From Tannerella sp. (lineage in GTDB: Bacteria > Bacteroidota > Bacteroidia > Bacteroidales > Tannerellaceae), in assembly GCA_031276675.1 (NCBI GenBank), contig JAISMO010000122.1, forward strand, positions 1 to 32,908: a stretch of 32,908 nt of DNA. The letters are read 5' to 3'. Shown in pieces: positions 16,829-28,300 of the stretch (the stretch's first letter is position 1; the number at the start of each line of letters is the position of its first letter). Both the position numbers and the translations under genes were made by a program. The notes below the pieces were generated by a model, which ran no database searches, was not told the origin of the DNA, and was given only the letters and a program-made list of their open reading frames with translations.

Positions 16829-17584
16829 TCAGTCCTTCAGTTTGGCAGAGAGGAACTCGCGATTGAGGCGGGCGATGTTCGTGACCGAGATGCTTTTCGG
16901 ACATTCCGCTTCGCACGCGCGGGTGTTGGTACAGTTGCCGAAGCCCAGTTCATCCATTTTGGCTACCATGGCTTTGGCACGGCGGGCGGCTTCGACGCGC
17001 CCCTGCGGAAGCAGCGCCAGCTGACTCACCTTGGCCGATACGAACAGCATCGCCGAACCGTTCTTGCAGGCCGCCGCACAGGCGCCGCAGCCGATGCAGG
17101 CTGCTGCATCCATGGCCAGGTCGGCCTTTTCCTTCGGGATGGGTATCGCGTTGGCGTCGGGCACGCCGCCGGTGTTTACCGACACGAAACCGCCGGACTG
17201 CATGATTTTGTCATATGCCTGACGGTCGACCGTCAGGTCGCGTATCACCGGGAATCCGGCCGAACGCCACGGCTCAACCGTAATCGTTGCTCCGTCCTCA
17301 AACTTGCGCATGTGAAGCTGGCAGGTCGTGATTTCCGTATCCGGTCCGTGCGGATGGCCGTCGATGTAGAGTGAACACATTCCGCAGATGCCTTCGCGAC
17401 AGTCGTGGTCAAAAAATACCGGCTCTTCGCCCCTGTTAATCAACTGCTCGTTGAGCACGTCCAGCATCTCGAGGAATGAACTTCCCTGCGAGATTCCCTT
17501 CAGCGGATACATCTCAAAAGCGCCCTTTTCCTTCGGGCCTCGCTGACGCCATATTTTTAATGTAATATCTATGTTCTTATCCAT
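16829..17584 (-). CDS. frdB: Fumarate reductase / succinate dehydrogenase iron-sulfur subunit
   Basis: This 251-residue protein carries electrons between the quinol-oxidising membrane subunit and the flavoprotein. The [2Fe-2S] cysteines are at C62, C67, C70 and C88 (CREGICGMC then TTCQLH). The two further clusters use [11 protein letters not shown] (C163, C166, C169, C173) and [12 protein letters not shown] (C218, C224, C228). This pattern matches type B enzymes such as those of Wolinella and Bacteroides. It is the last gene of frdCAB and starts 17 bp after the frdA stop. In fermenting Bacteroidales the complex works mainly as fumarate reductase, producing succinate; direction cannot be read from sequence. 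Confidence 0.96.
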   Translation of the reverse strand: MDKNIDITLKIWRQRGPKEKGAFEMYPLKGISQGSSFLEMLDVLNEQLINRGEEPVFFDHDCREGICGMCSLYIDGHPHGPDTEITTCQLHMRKFEDGATITVEPWRSAGFPVIRDLTVDRQAYDKIMQSGGFVSVNTGGVPDANAIPIPKEKADLAMDAAACIGCGACAAACKNGSAMLFVSAKVSQLALLPQGRVEAARRAKAMVAKMDELGFGNCTNTRACEAECPKSISVTNIARLNREFLSAKLKD

Positions 17585-17601
17585 TTGTCGTTCGTTTTTT
17601 T

Positions 17602-19542
<1,941 letters not shown>

Positions 19543-19563
19543 ACTGATTCCGTTTAAAGATGA

Positions 19564-20277
19564 TTATTGACAAACCGCACCGCAACAGAGGCTTTTAGCG
19601 TAAAAGAAAAGTGTTACGAAGGCAAATCCGAGGAAAATGAGCGTTGCAACGATGTTGGCGAACCATTTCCAGCGGTTGAGCCAGCGTCCGTTGCTCCACC
19701 CGATGGTCTGGACGGCGCTCCAGAGGCCGTGCGTCAGATGGAACCACAAGGCTGCATACCAGATCAGATAGGCAATCACCACCCAAAGCTGGCTGAAGTA
19801 GTATTGTACAAAAGCCGCGCCGTCCTTGGGCGAGAGATGTATCTCGGCGCCCCACGGCGAAACTTCATGATGCCCGACCAGTTCGGCAAACATCATCTTG
19901 TACCAGAACTGGCTGAAATGCAACAGCAGAAAGCCGACGATGATCAGCCCCAGCACAAACATGTTCTGCGAAGCCCAGCTCACTCCCGCTGGACGCTTGT
20001 TGACTGCATAGCGGTCGTTGCCGCGCGCCTTGCGGTTTTGCAGCGTCAGCAAAACCGCATACACGAAATGGATGGCGACGATGGCGCCCAGGCCGGCTGT
20101 CGCCGCGACGGCATACCAGTTTGCTCCCAGCAATGCACAAATCAGGTTGTATGCCTCGGGCGAAAAGACAGCCGTCACATTCATGCACAAATGAAACAGC
20201 AGGAATAAAATCAGCACGACACCGGAAATACTCATTACCAGTTTTCTGCCGATTGAAGAATGAAGTAACCACATCAT
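19564..20277 (-). CDS. frdC: Fumarate reductase / succinate dehydrogenase cytochrome b subunit
   Basis: This 237-residue membrane anchor has about five hydrophobic helices (for example LVMSISGVVLILFLLFHLCM, MFVLGLIIVGFLLLHFSQFW, LWVVIAYLIWYAALWFHLTH) with histidines in the helices suited to bind two haems b. These are the hallmarks of the diheme type B subunit, which oxidises menaquinol and passes electrons to FrdB. The start is one of two adjacent ATGs at 20277 and 20274. It is the promoter-proximal gene of frdCAB; the C-A-B order matches Wolinella and Bacteroides. The -7 element TATCTTTG lies at 20333-20326. Confidence 0.94.
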   Translation of the reverse strand: MMWLLHSSIGRKLVMSISGVVLILFLLFHLCMNVTAVFSPEAYNLICALLGANWYAVAATAGLGAIVAIHFVYAVLLTLQNRKARGNDRYAVNKRPAGVSWASQNMFVLGLIIVGFLLLHFSQFWYKMMFAELVGHHEVSPWGAEIHLSPKDGAAFVQYYFSQLWVVIAYLIWYAALWFHLTHGLWSAVQTIGWSNGRWLNRWKWFANIVATLIFLGFAFVTLFFYAKSLCCGAVCQ

Positions 20278-20325
20278 ACAAACAAAGTTTTAGTTATAAA
20301 ATAATCAAATGCTTTTTCGATGCGG

Positions 20326-20333
20326 CAAAGATA
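20326..20333 (-). promoter_or_regulatory. Bacteroidetes -7 element of frdCAB
   Basis: On the minus strand the bases read TATCTTTG, an exact TAnnTTTG, about 50 nt before the frdC start. A TTTTG just upstream is too close to be the -33 box. The rest of the 20334-20468 region shows nothing else. Confidence 0.55.
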
Positions 20334-20468
20334 CGACAAAATACAGAACGGCGTATGTTGGATTATGGAAAATTTTCCGTATTCATTCTTCCTGCCGGTT
20401 GAAAACCGGAACAACCGCATTTAAAGTTGATTGTTTCAGTCCTGAAGTTGTTTTCAGTAGCACGCGAG

Positions 20469-20669
20469 TTATCCGGTCAATCGTTTTTTCAGACCGTAAT
20501 CTCTCTGAAGTAACATCGAAAAAAGGGTGAAGTGTCTATCCATCGTTCGACCCTGTACAACGGCAACTTGTTCGTCATCCACAGTTAGCGGGGTGGCTGC
20601 CTCGCGACATGATTTGGGAAGGCGGCAGGTGAGTTGATCCATCGTTTCGGCAAGCGCGGCTATTTGCAT
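20469..20669 (-). CDS. Possible small ORF overlapping the queA stop
   Basis: The frame gives 66 residues beginning MQIAALAETMDQLTCRLPKS. Its ATG lies inside the last codons of queA (overlap of ten bases, ATGCAAATAG), an arrangement typical of translational coupling, and codon use looks passable. No family is recognised and no Shine-Dalgarno site of its own is evident. It may equally be untranslated 3' sequence. Confidence 0.22.
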   Translation of the reverse strand: MQIAALAETMDQLTCRLPKSCREAATPLTVDDEQVAVVQGRTMDRHFTLFSMLLQRDYGLKKRLTG

Positions 20670-21892
20670 GGCTCTCTTAACAGCAATGAACAGTCTCCAT
20701 AGCTCAGGAAACGAAAATCATGACTCAGTGCGTAGTCATAGATTTGTTTCCAGTCGTCTCCCGCAAAGGCGGCCACCAGCAAAAGCAGGGTACTTTGGGG
20801 TTGATGAAAATTCGTCAGCATGCCGTTGATCAGGCGAAACGTATAACCTGGCGCGATAAGGATCTGAGTAGCCGCCGTCAACTGATCGGTCCGCTGCCGG
20901 TCCAGGCAGACGAGGATCTGATGCAGGGCTTCGGATGGCGAGATGTCAGGAAGCGTTTTTTCATAAGGCATCCACTGTCCGACGATCTGTTCTCCGATCA
21001 AAGCATCCGGATGGCGTGCCAGCATGGCGCCGATGTAATACAGACTCTCTATCGTCCGCACCGACGTGGTACCTACGGCAATTACACGTCCGGGCGATGC
21101 GAGTAAACGGGCAATCGTCCGGCGATGCACCGTAAACCATTCCGTATGCATGGGATGTGCACCGACGGTTTCCGTCTTGACCGGTTTGAATGTGCCCGCA
21201 CCGACGTGCAAGGTAATTTCTTCCAGTTCAAAACCCCTGTTATCCAGTGCCGACAGCGTTTCGGGCGTGAAATGCAAGCCGGCGGTTGGCGCTGCCACCG
21301 AGCCTTTGACTTTTGAATAAACGGTCTGATAGCAAGACAGGTCTGCCGCCTCCGTTTCGCGATGCAGATACGGTGGAACAGGCAGCGTTCCTGCAGCATC
21401 CAAAAGGTCGGCAAAGGTACGGGAATCCGGTTCCCACGAAAACGCAATCCAGTGAATATCCTCGCGGGAGGCTATCTGTTTGGCTGTTAAGGTAACGATT
21501 TCGTTTGCTATACAAACAGTTCGCGTCAAAAGTCCGTTTTTCCACTTTTTCAGATTGCCGACCAGACATTTCCACGTACATTGTCCCGTTTGCTGAAACG
21601 CGAGCGCGTAGTCGTGCGGTTCGGCGGGTTCCAGGCAAAAGACCTCGATGGATGCGCCGGTAGCCTTTTGAAACAGCAAACGCGCCTGAATCACGCGCGT
21701 GTTGTTGAAAACCAGCAGCGACTTTTCAGGCAAACAGTCCGGTAAGCGGTAAAAATGGGTTTCACTGATGGCACCCTGTTTATACAGCAATAACCTGGAT
21801 GCATCGCGCCGGGCAAGCGGATATTTGGCAATCTGTTCGTCCGGAAGCGGATACTGATAATCGGCTATGCGAATCTGCTGAGGCGAAGTCAT
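20660..21892 (-). CDS. queA: S-adenosylmethionine:tRNA ribosyltransferase-isomerase (QueA family)
   Basis: This 410-residue protein belongs to the QueA family, which transfers and isomerises the ribose of SAM onto preQ1 at tRNA position 34, forming epoxyqueuosine. Signature parts are IRIADYQYPLPDEQIAKYPL, LLVFNNTRVIQARL, PTAGLHFTPETLSALD, HVGAGTFKPV, VGTTSVRTIESLY and LTNFHQPQSTLLLLVAAFAG. It is about 55 residues longer than E. coli QueA (356), the extra sequence lying in the middle. Bacteroidetes often have a longer QueA-like paralogue, so this could be that version rather than the canonical enzyme. It is divergent from the BadF-type kinase gene. Confidence 0.88.
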   Translation of the reverse strand: MTSPQQIRIADYQYPLPDEQIAKYPLARRDASRLLLYKQGAISETHFYRLPDCLPEKSLLVFNNTRVIQARLLFQKATGASIEVFCLEPAEPHDYALAFQQTGQCTWKCLVGNLKKWKNGLLTRTVCIANEIVTLTAKQIASREDIHWIAFSWEPDSRTFADLLDAAGTLPVPPYLHRETEAADLSCYQTVYSKVKGSVAAPTAGLHFTPETLSALDNRGFELEEITLHVGAGTFKPVKTETVGAHPMHTEWFTVHRRTIARLLASPGRVIAVGTTSVRTIESLYYIGAMLARHPDALIGEQIVGQWMPYEKTLPDISPSEALHQILVCLDRQRTDQLTAATQILIAPGYTFRLINGMLTNFHQPQSTLLLLVAAFAGDDWKQIYDYALSHDFRFLSYGDCSLLLREPCK

Positions 21893-21913
21893 TTTATTTC
21901 TGCTTGAAAATTG

Positions 21914-21930
21914 TCGGGAATGGTTCCCGA
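21914..21930. promoter_or_regulatory. 7-bp perfect dyad in the queA 5' region
   Basis: TCGGGAA-TGG-TTCCCGA lies between the -7 element and the start codon of queA. It would form a short hairpin at the very 5' end of the queA mRNA, or an operator at the start site. No preQ1 riboswitch pattern was recognised around it. Confidence 0.4.
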
Positions 21931-21932
21931 TG

Positions 21933-21940
21933 CAAACATA
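21933..21940 (-). promoter_or_regulatory. Bacteroidetes -7 element of queA
   Basis: On minus the bases read TATGTTTG (TAnnTTTG). A TTTG complement lies at 21964-21967, a spacing of 23, a little longer than usual. It is 41 nt before the queA start. Confidence 0.5.
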
Positions 21941-22095
21941 CGCATTTTCATGCAGGCGGACGTCAAAATTGGCAGGCCGACAACCTGTCCTGTTTCTAAG
22001 TGTCTCTGTTTCAACAACAACATACCATCAAAAAAATATTCCGCAGAGCAGACGTTATTTGAGTGATGCTTGCAGATTTTTCAAAATAAAAACAC

Positions 22096-22103
22096 TATCT
22101 TTG
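22096..22103 (+). promoter_or_regulatory. Bacteroidetes -7 element of the BadF-type kinase gene
   Basis: TATCTTTG matches TAnnTTTG exactly and lies 48 nt before the ATG at 22151. A TTG at 22070-22072 may serve as a poor -33 box. Confidence 0.5.
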
Positions 22104-22150
22104 CGGATAAATTTGTTATGTAACAGCAATGCTTCGAAAAGAACCAAAGG

Positions 22151-23017
22151 ATGATACTGATCGCAGATAGTGGATCGACAAAGGCAGATTGGCGTGTAGT
22201 GGACGAAGAAAAAATAGTCCGATCTGTTCAGACAAGAGGTTTTAACCCGTTTTTCCAGTCGGAGGAAGAAATGGGGAGGGAAATCTCTACACATCTTTTG
22301 GATTCGATTGATCTGATGAAAATAGACTCGATCTACTTCTACGGCGCAGGCTGTGTGTTCGAGAAAGTGGAAATCATGCGCAGGGTGATCATGCGGCATT
22401 TTCATGTGGAGCATGTGGAAGTGAATACCGATTTGCTGGCTGCCGCCCGCAGTTCCTGCGGCACGGAAGCGGGCATCGCCTGTATCATGGGGACGGGTTC
22501 CAATTCCTGTTTTTATGACGGCGAACAGATTGTGCAGACGGTTTCGCCGCTGGGCTACATTTTGGGAGACGAAGGCAGCGGAGCGGATTTGGGAAAGCAG
22601 CTTGTCAAAGATTTATTGAAAGACATGATCACTCCCGAACTGAAAGAAACTTTTCTCAAGCAATTCGGCCTGACGCTCTCCGAAATCATGGAACGTGTTT
22701 ACCGGCGACCGCTGCCCAACCGTTTTCTGGCAAGTTTTGCTCCGTTCCTGTCGGAACATATCGAAGATGTGCGGATACACTCGCTGGTATTGAATCGCTT
22801 CAAATCTTTTCTGCGGCGAAACGTAATGAAATATGACTACCTGAACTTCCGGGCGCATTTTGTCGGTTCCGTTGCCTACCATTTCCGGAGCATCCTGGAA
22901 GAAGCTGCTGCCGATACGGGCGTGAAAATCGGTTCAATCATCCTTGCGCCGATGGAAGGGCTGATTACCTATCATACGACTGATCATACTCCCCAGCCGA
23001 TTTTCTTTGACATATGA
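22151..23017 (+). CDS. BadF/BadG/BcrA/BcrD-family ATPase, probable N-acetylglucosamine kinase type
   Basis: This 288-residue protein is of the ASKHA (actin-like kinase) fold. The phosphate-1 motif ADSGSTKADWRVV is at residues 5-17, IMGTGSNSCFYDG forms phosphate-2 at about 113-125, and YILGDEGSGADLGKQLVKDL follows. It ends with an adenosine-type motif region (IILAPMEGLITY). The closest known roles for stand-alone short members are amino-sugar kinases (GlcNAc kinase-like), which in Bacteroidales may serve peptidoglycan recycling. Substrate is inference. The Shine-Dalgarno site AAAGG is six bases before the ATG. It converges on the sigma gene with a 63-bp gap. Confidence 0.83.
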   Translation: MILIADSGSTKADWRVVDEEKIVRSVQTRGFNPFFQSEEEMGREISTHLLDSIDLMKIDSIYFYGAGCVFEKVEIMRRVIMRHFHVEHVEVNTDLLAAARSSCGTEAGIACIMGTGSNSCFYDGEQIVQTVSPLGYILGDEGSGADLGKQLVKDLLKDMITPELKETFLKQFGLTLSEIMERVYRRPLPNRFLASFAPFLSEHIEDVRIHSLVLNRFKSFLRRNVMKYDYLNFRAHFVGSVAYHFRSILEEAAADTGVKIGSIILAPMEGLITYHTTDHTPQPIFFDI

Positions 23018-23080
23018 CGGACACGGGTTCTTCGAGTGAATTCCGGGCGAAAGGGGTTACCCTGCCGGAAATATCCTAAA

Positions 23081-23617
23081 TCAGTTCAGAAGATAATCCT
23101 TCAGTTTTACCCGTAGAATTTTGAGCGATTGGGTAATGCGGTATTCAACCGTTTTAACGGAAACGCTTAATTTTCGTGCAATCTGCGCATTCGACAGTTC
23201 GCCGAAACGGCTCAATTCAAAAGTTTCCCGGTAATTGTCGGGGAGTTCGCGTATGGACTTGTCTATTTGGTCGGACAACTCGTTGGTCAGATAGTAATCA
23301 GGCTCTTCGAATTGCTCTTTTAATCTTTCATACAACTGTTCGTGTACCTGATCGTGATAGATTTTTCGCTTGACCGCATTCAGGCAACGGTGTTTCACGG
23401 CGGTGAAAAGGTAGGATTTCAGTGATGTTTCGATGACAATCTCTTCGTGAGATTCCCAGATATACAGCATCAAGTCCTGAACAAGTTCTTCCGCCTCTGC
23501 ATCCTGTATGTACCGGGAAGCGTATTCGCAAAGCGGAGAATAATATTTAACAAAAAGCTCCTTATACGCTTTTTCTTCACCATGCTGCAACTGCAGGAAA
23601 AGTATCTGGTCATCCAT
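23081..23617 (-). CDS. ECF-type RNA polymerase sigma factor (SusC/D-associated)
   Basis: This 178-residue sigma-70 family protein contains only regions 2 and 4. Region 2 includes YSPLCEYASRYIQDAEAEELV and DLMLYIWE, region 4 ELPDNYRETFELSRFGELSN followed by the helix-turn-helix QIARKLSVSVKTVEYRITQS. It belongs to the Bacteroidetes FecI-like type that partners FecR and controls an adjacent susCD pair. In most such loci sigma and fecR are co-directional; here they diverge, with fecR on the other side of a (TG)24 tract. Its likely target is the susC promoter at about 25151-25365. No -7 consensus was found upstream. Confidence 0.94.
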   Translation of the reverse strand: MDDQILFLQLQHGEEKAYKELFVKYYSPLCEYASRYIQDAEAEELVQDLMLYIWESHEEIVIETSLKSYLFTAVKHRCLNAVKRKIYHDQVHEQLYERLKEQFEEPDYYLTNELSDQIDKSIRELPDNYRETFELSRFGELSNAQIARKLSVSVKTVEYRITQSLKILRVKLKDYLLN

Positions 23618-24043
<426 letters not shown>

Positions 24044-25150
24044 ATGAAGGAAGAAACAGTTCCGTTACAAGACGACGAGATGGAGGGGACGCTCCTGCTC
24101 AGGTATCTGCGCGGCATTTCCACGGAAGCGGAAAAAGCCCGTATCATGCAATGGGCAGAAAAGCATTCGGACAACGAAAAGGCACTGCTCCAGGTTGCAC
24201 AACTTTATTATGCCCGGCAGACCAGAGTGCGGATGCAGCGGCGCAATCCGCTTGCAGCGTTTTATAGAACAATGGAACGCAGCAAAAGGAAGGCGCGTCG
24301 CCTGTTCCTGCGGAAACTCTCCGCTGTTGCGGCATGCGTGGCACTGGCTGTCTCGCTCGTTGTCAATTATCATCTTTTGTCGCCGCGGACAACGGAACAA
24401 TCATACATTACCATACAGACAAATGCCGGTATGCGTACCAGCCTGCGCCTTCCAGACGGTACGGCAGTTCATCTCAATTCGTCCGGCACGCTGACCTATC
24501 CGGCTTCGTTCGGTTCGAAAGAACGCCGGGTGAGACTGGACGGCGAAGGGTATTTTCAAGTCGCCCGCGACCTAAAACGTCCTTTCATCGTTTATGCAGA
24601 AAGCAAGCGGGTTGAAGTGGAAGCGCTGGGTACGGCGTTCAACATGCAGGCATACGCCTCCGATTCCCTGTTGAAAACTACGCTGGTGGAAGGGTCTGTC
24701 AGATTCGGCGTACAAAGCGAATCGGGCATGTGGAAACATGCCGTTTTGAAACCTTCGGAAAAAGTCGTCTATGACTTGACGAAGAAAAAATTGCATATCA
24801 GCCCAACCCATCCCGCCCATGATACGGCCTGGATACAGGGACGGCTGATATTCAGGAATACGCCTGTTCCGGAAGTACTGATGCGGCTGTCGCATTTTTA
24901 TAATGTGACGTTTGACGTGAAAGATATGGTTATCAACAACTACTCGTTTACGGGTACGTTCGATAATCGCCAGTTGTCGCAAGTGCTTGATTATTTGTCT
25001 ATCTCTTCGCACATCAGCTATCAAATCATACCATCGGCCGAAGATGACAGCCGGGGTGTCAAACGGACGAAAGTCGTTTTGAATAAGAGAGTCAGAAACA
25101 GCATGTCTAACCCAAAAACAGAATTGCCTATGAAGAAAAACAGGGAATGA
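24044..25150 (+). CDS. FecR-family anti-sigma factor
   Basis: This 368-residue inner-membrane protein has a short cytoplasmic sigma-binding N-terminus (about 1-90, GTLLLRYLRGISTEAEKARI), one membrane helix (about 92-112, SAVAACVALAVSLVVNYHLL) and a periplasmic FecR domain (about 120-215, with TNAGMRTSLRLPDGTAVHLN and VRLDGEGYFQVARD). A C-terminal DUF4974-type domain follows (about 275-340, IFRNTPVPEVLMRLSHFYNV). It should hold the divergently encoded sigma factor inactive until contacted by the STN domain of the downstream SusC protein. Shine-Dalgarno GGGAAG precedes the ATG. The last 25 residues are basic and not family-typical. Confidence 0.94.
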   Translation: MKEETVPLQDDEMEGTLLLRYLRGISTEAEKARIMQWAEKHSDNEKALLQVAQLYYARQTRVRMQRRNPLAAFYRTMERSKRKARRLFLRKLSAVAACVALAVSLVVNYHLLSPRTTEQSYITIQTNAGMRTSLRLPDGTAVHLNSSGTLTYPASFGSKERRVRLDGEGYFQVARDLKRPFIVYAESKRVEVEALGTAFNMQAYASDSLLKTTLVEGSVRFGVQSESGMWKHAVLKPSEKVVYDLTKKKLHISPTHPAHDTAWIQGRLIFRNTPVPEVLMRLSHFYNVTFDVKDMVINNYSFTGTFDNRQLSQVLDYLSISSHISYQIIPSAEDDSRGVKRTKVVLNKRVRNSMSNPKTELPMKKNRE

Positions 25151-25365
25151 AACGTATTTATATTGTATACGGCAGGATTTGTACATGGATATAAAATTCA
25201 AAAAAATCAACGATTTGAGGAAAAGACAGTCGTTGTTTTAATGTACATAACCATCCCGCACAATGTATGAAAAAGACTTTATTACAAAAACATACGGAAG
25301 ACTGTTTGCAGCAGCGCTCCCGTATGAAAAAACATTTTTTTAATCACTAAAAATCGAACAAATGT
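25151..25365 (+). promoter_or_regulatory. susC leader, expected ECF promoter region
   Basis: This gap carries a weak terminator-like hairpin after fecR (CAACGA 25208-25213 with TCGTTG 25230-25235, then TTTT) and a 27-codon frame (25267-25350) starting MKKTLLQKH. Three near-identical words, GTATGAAAAA, lie at about 25266, 25323 and 25364. No TAnnTTTG element is seen, as expected if the locus is read by the ECF sigma factor. Confidence 0.4.
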
Positions 25366-28300
25366 ATGAAAAAAAAATTGGATATCATTATTAGAGTTAT
25401 GAAACTAACCTGTGTATTTTTATTTGTATCAGTCAGTTTCGCCTTTGCGGCCGACTCTTATGCGCAAAACACATTCATTACCATGAACCTGTCTGACAAG
25501 AGCGTCGCCGAAGTGCTTGAAACGATTGAGAACGAAACGGAGTTTAATTTTTATTACAACAGTAAACTGGTTGATACGAACCGGTTAGTATCTGTCCGTG
25601 TAAAGAATGAACATGTGTATGCGGTACTGGATCAGCTGTTCAGCGGCCATCATGTATCCTATAAAGTGATGGATAAGGATATCATCCTTACGGCAGCGGT
25701 CGGCGTCGGAACAGTGAAAAGGGACGGGATCAGCCAGAACCGGATCGGCATTTCCGGAACGGTAACGGAAGCCCACGGCGAGCCGATTATCGGAGCCAAT
25801 GTGGTGGAAAAGGGAACGACGAACGGAACCATTACAGACGTAAATGGCGCTTTTACTTTTTCCGTATCTCCCGGTGCCACGCTGGAAATCAGCTATATCG
25901 GCTACGTGAAGAAAGAAGTGCTCGTCGGCGGTGAGACCCGATTTTCCATTACGCTGGAAGAAGACCGGAAAATGCTGGAAGAAGTAGTGGTCGTCGGCTA
26001 CGGTACAATGAAAAAGAAGGATTTGACAGGTGCGATAGCTACGGTACAAGGCGATGAATTGGTTGCCCGTAAGACGATGCAATTATCAAGCGCTTTGCAG
26101 GGGACTATGGCCGGCGTAATGGTTACACGCGACAACAACGAACCCGGCGCTACGGCCGGAAGTATTCGGATACGTGGCGTAACGACTATTGGAGACAGTT
26201 CCCCGTTGTATATTGTGGATGGAGTACCGGGCGATATCAATCAGGTTAACCCCAATGATGTGGAAAACATATCGGTACTGAAGGATGCGGCATCAGCTTC
26301 TATTTACGGATCGCGTGCTGCTGCGGGTGTCATACTGATTACCACAAAACGGGCCAAGGAAAACCAGTTGGCGTTGAACTACTCGTTCGAATATGGCGCT
26401 GAATTACCGACTGCGCGTCCCGAATTTGTAGATGTACAGCGATATATGCAAATGGCGAATGAATTGCGTTGGAATGATGCGGGCAATGGGACGAACGAAT
26501 ATCCCCTATATGCAAAAGAGATAATTGACAACTATTACACGTTGAATGCACAGAATCCGGATATGTATCCTATCACCGACTGGACGGATTTGATCTTGAA
26601 AAATTCGGCTCCGCGTCAAAGTCATTTACTAAGCATTTCCGGTGGGACAAAAAAAGTTCGTACCAAGGCTTCTCTCAGCTATGACAAAACAATCGGATTA
26701 TACGCCGACCGTTATTATGACCGATTGATGACACGGATCAACAACGACTTTATTATTAATGATTATCTCGGAGCATCGCTTGATGTCAATTTCAAGCGAT
26801 CCAATTCCAGTCGTCCGGTATTCGGCAGCGTTTTCGACTGGATGCGGTTTGCTGCGCCGGTATATGCTGCCATATGGCAGGACGGAAGAATCGGTGAAGG
26901 CAAGTCCGGCAACAATGTTTACGCCGCTACCATGTTTGGTGGCAACCGGGATGAAATTTACAATCAATTGGGAGGAAAGGCTTCCATTGACTTTATGCCT
27001 GTCAACGGATTGAAGATTTCCGCGATCGTTGCCCCCACATACAATTTTAACAAGTCAAAGCAATTCAGGAAAGCAATTCCGTATTATTCGGCTACCGATC
27101 CCACCTTACAGATGGGATATATTGAGGGACATGCAACCACCATGTTGACAGAAACGCGAAACGAGTCGCATAATGTGACTACCCAATTTCTTGCCAATTA
27201 TATCAACTCATTTGGTGAACACGACATCACACTGATGGCCGGGTATGAAAATTATTATTATTTCAATGAATCGCTAAGTGCTTCACGCGACAAATATGAA
27301 CTGGAAGGGTATCCATATCTGGATATTGGTCCGCTGGAACTTCGGAACAATGGAGGAAGTGCGTATGAAAACGCATACCGATCGTTTTTTGGCCGTGCCG
27401 TTTACAGCTACAGGAATAAGTACCTGTTGCAAGGCAACATCCGTTACGATGCGTCTTCCCGTTTCCATGAGGATTATCGTTGGGGAGCATTCCCTTCTTT
27501 TTCTGCTGGCTGGGTATTGTCGGAAGAAAGTTTCATGAAAGACGTTTCCTGGCTGTCATTCCTCAAATTAAAAGGCTCGTGGGGAACGTTAGGCAATGAA
27601 CGTATAGGTAATTATCCCTATCAGTCTACAATAGGCTTTGCCAATGCTTTATTTTACGCAGGCAATACCGCAGTTTCCAAACAAACGGCAGCCCAGGTCA
27701 GGTATTCCATCAAAGATATCTCTTGGGAAACAACTGAATCAACCGATATAGGGATAGAAGCGAATTTCCTGAATAATCGTTTGCGCATATCCGCCGATTA
27801 TTATCATAAAACGACCAGAGACATGCTGCTGGCGCTGGAAATACCAGACTATATGGGGTTCGAAAATCCGGATCAAAACACGGGAAGAATGAATACGAGT
27901 GGTTTTGATCTGGAAACAGGCTGGCGGGAGCAGGTTGGAGATTTTTCATATGCTGTAGCTGCAAATCTTTCCGACTTCAAATCGAAAATGGGAGATTTGG
28001 GTGGTACCGAGTTTTTAGGCGATCAGGTCAAGAAAAAAGGAAGTGAATTTAATGAATGGTACGGTTATTTGTCTGACGGCATTTATCAGACGCAGGAAGA
28101 AGTGGATAATTCTGCCAAACTGAACAGTAACGTAAAGCCGGGAGATATCAAGTACAAGGATGTAAGCGGCCCGGATGGAGAACCGGACGGCAGGATTTCG
28201 CCCGAATACGACCGTGTATTGTTGGGTGGTTCTCTTCCTCGTTATATGTTTGGCTTGAACGCCCAGTTGGGATATAAAAGTTTTGATTTCTCCGTGGCAT

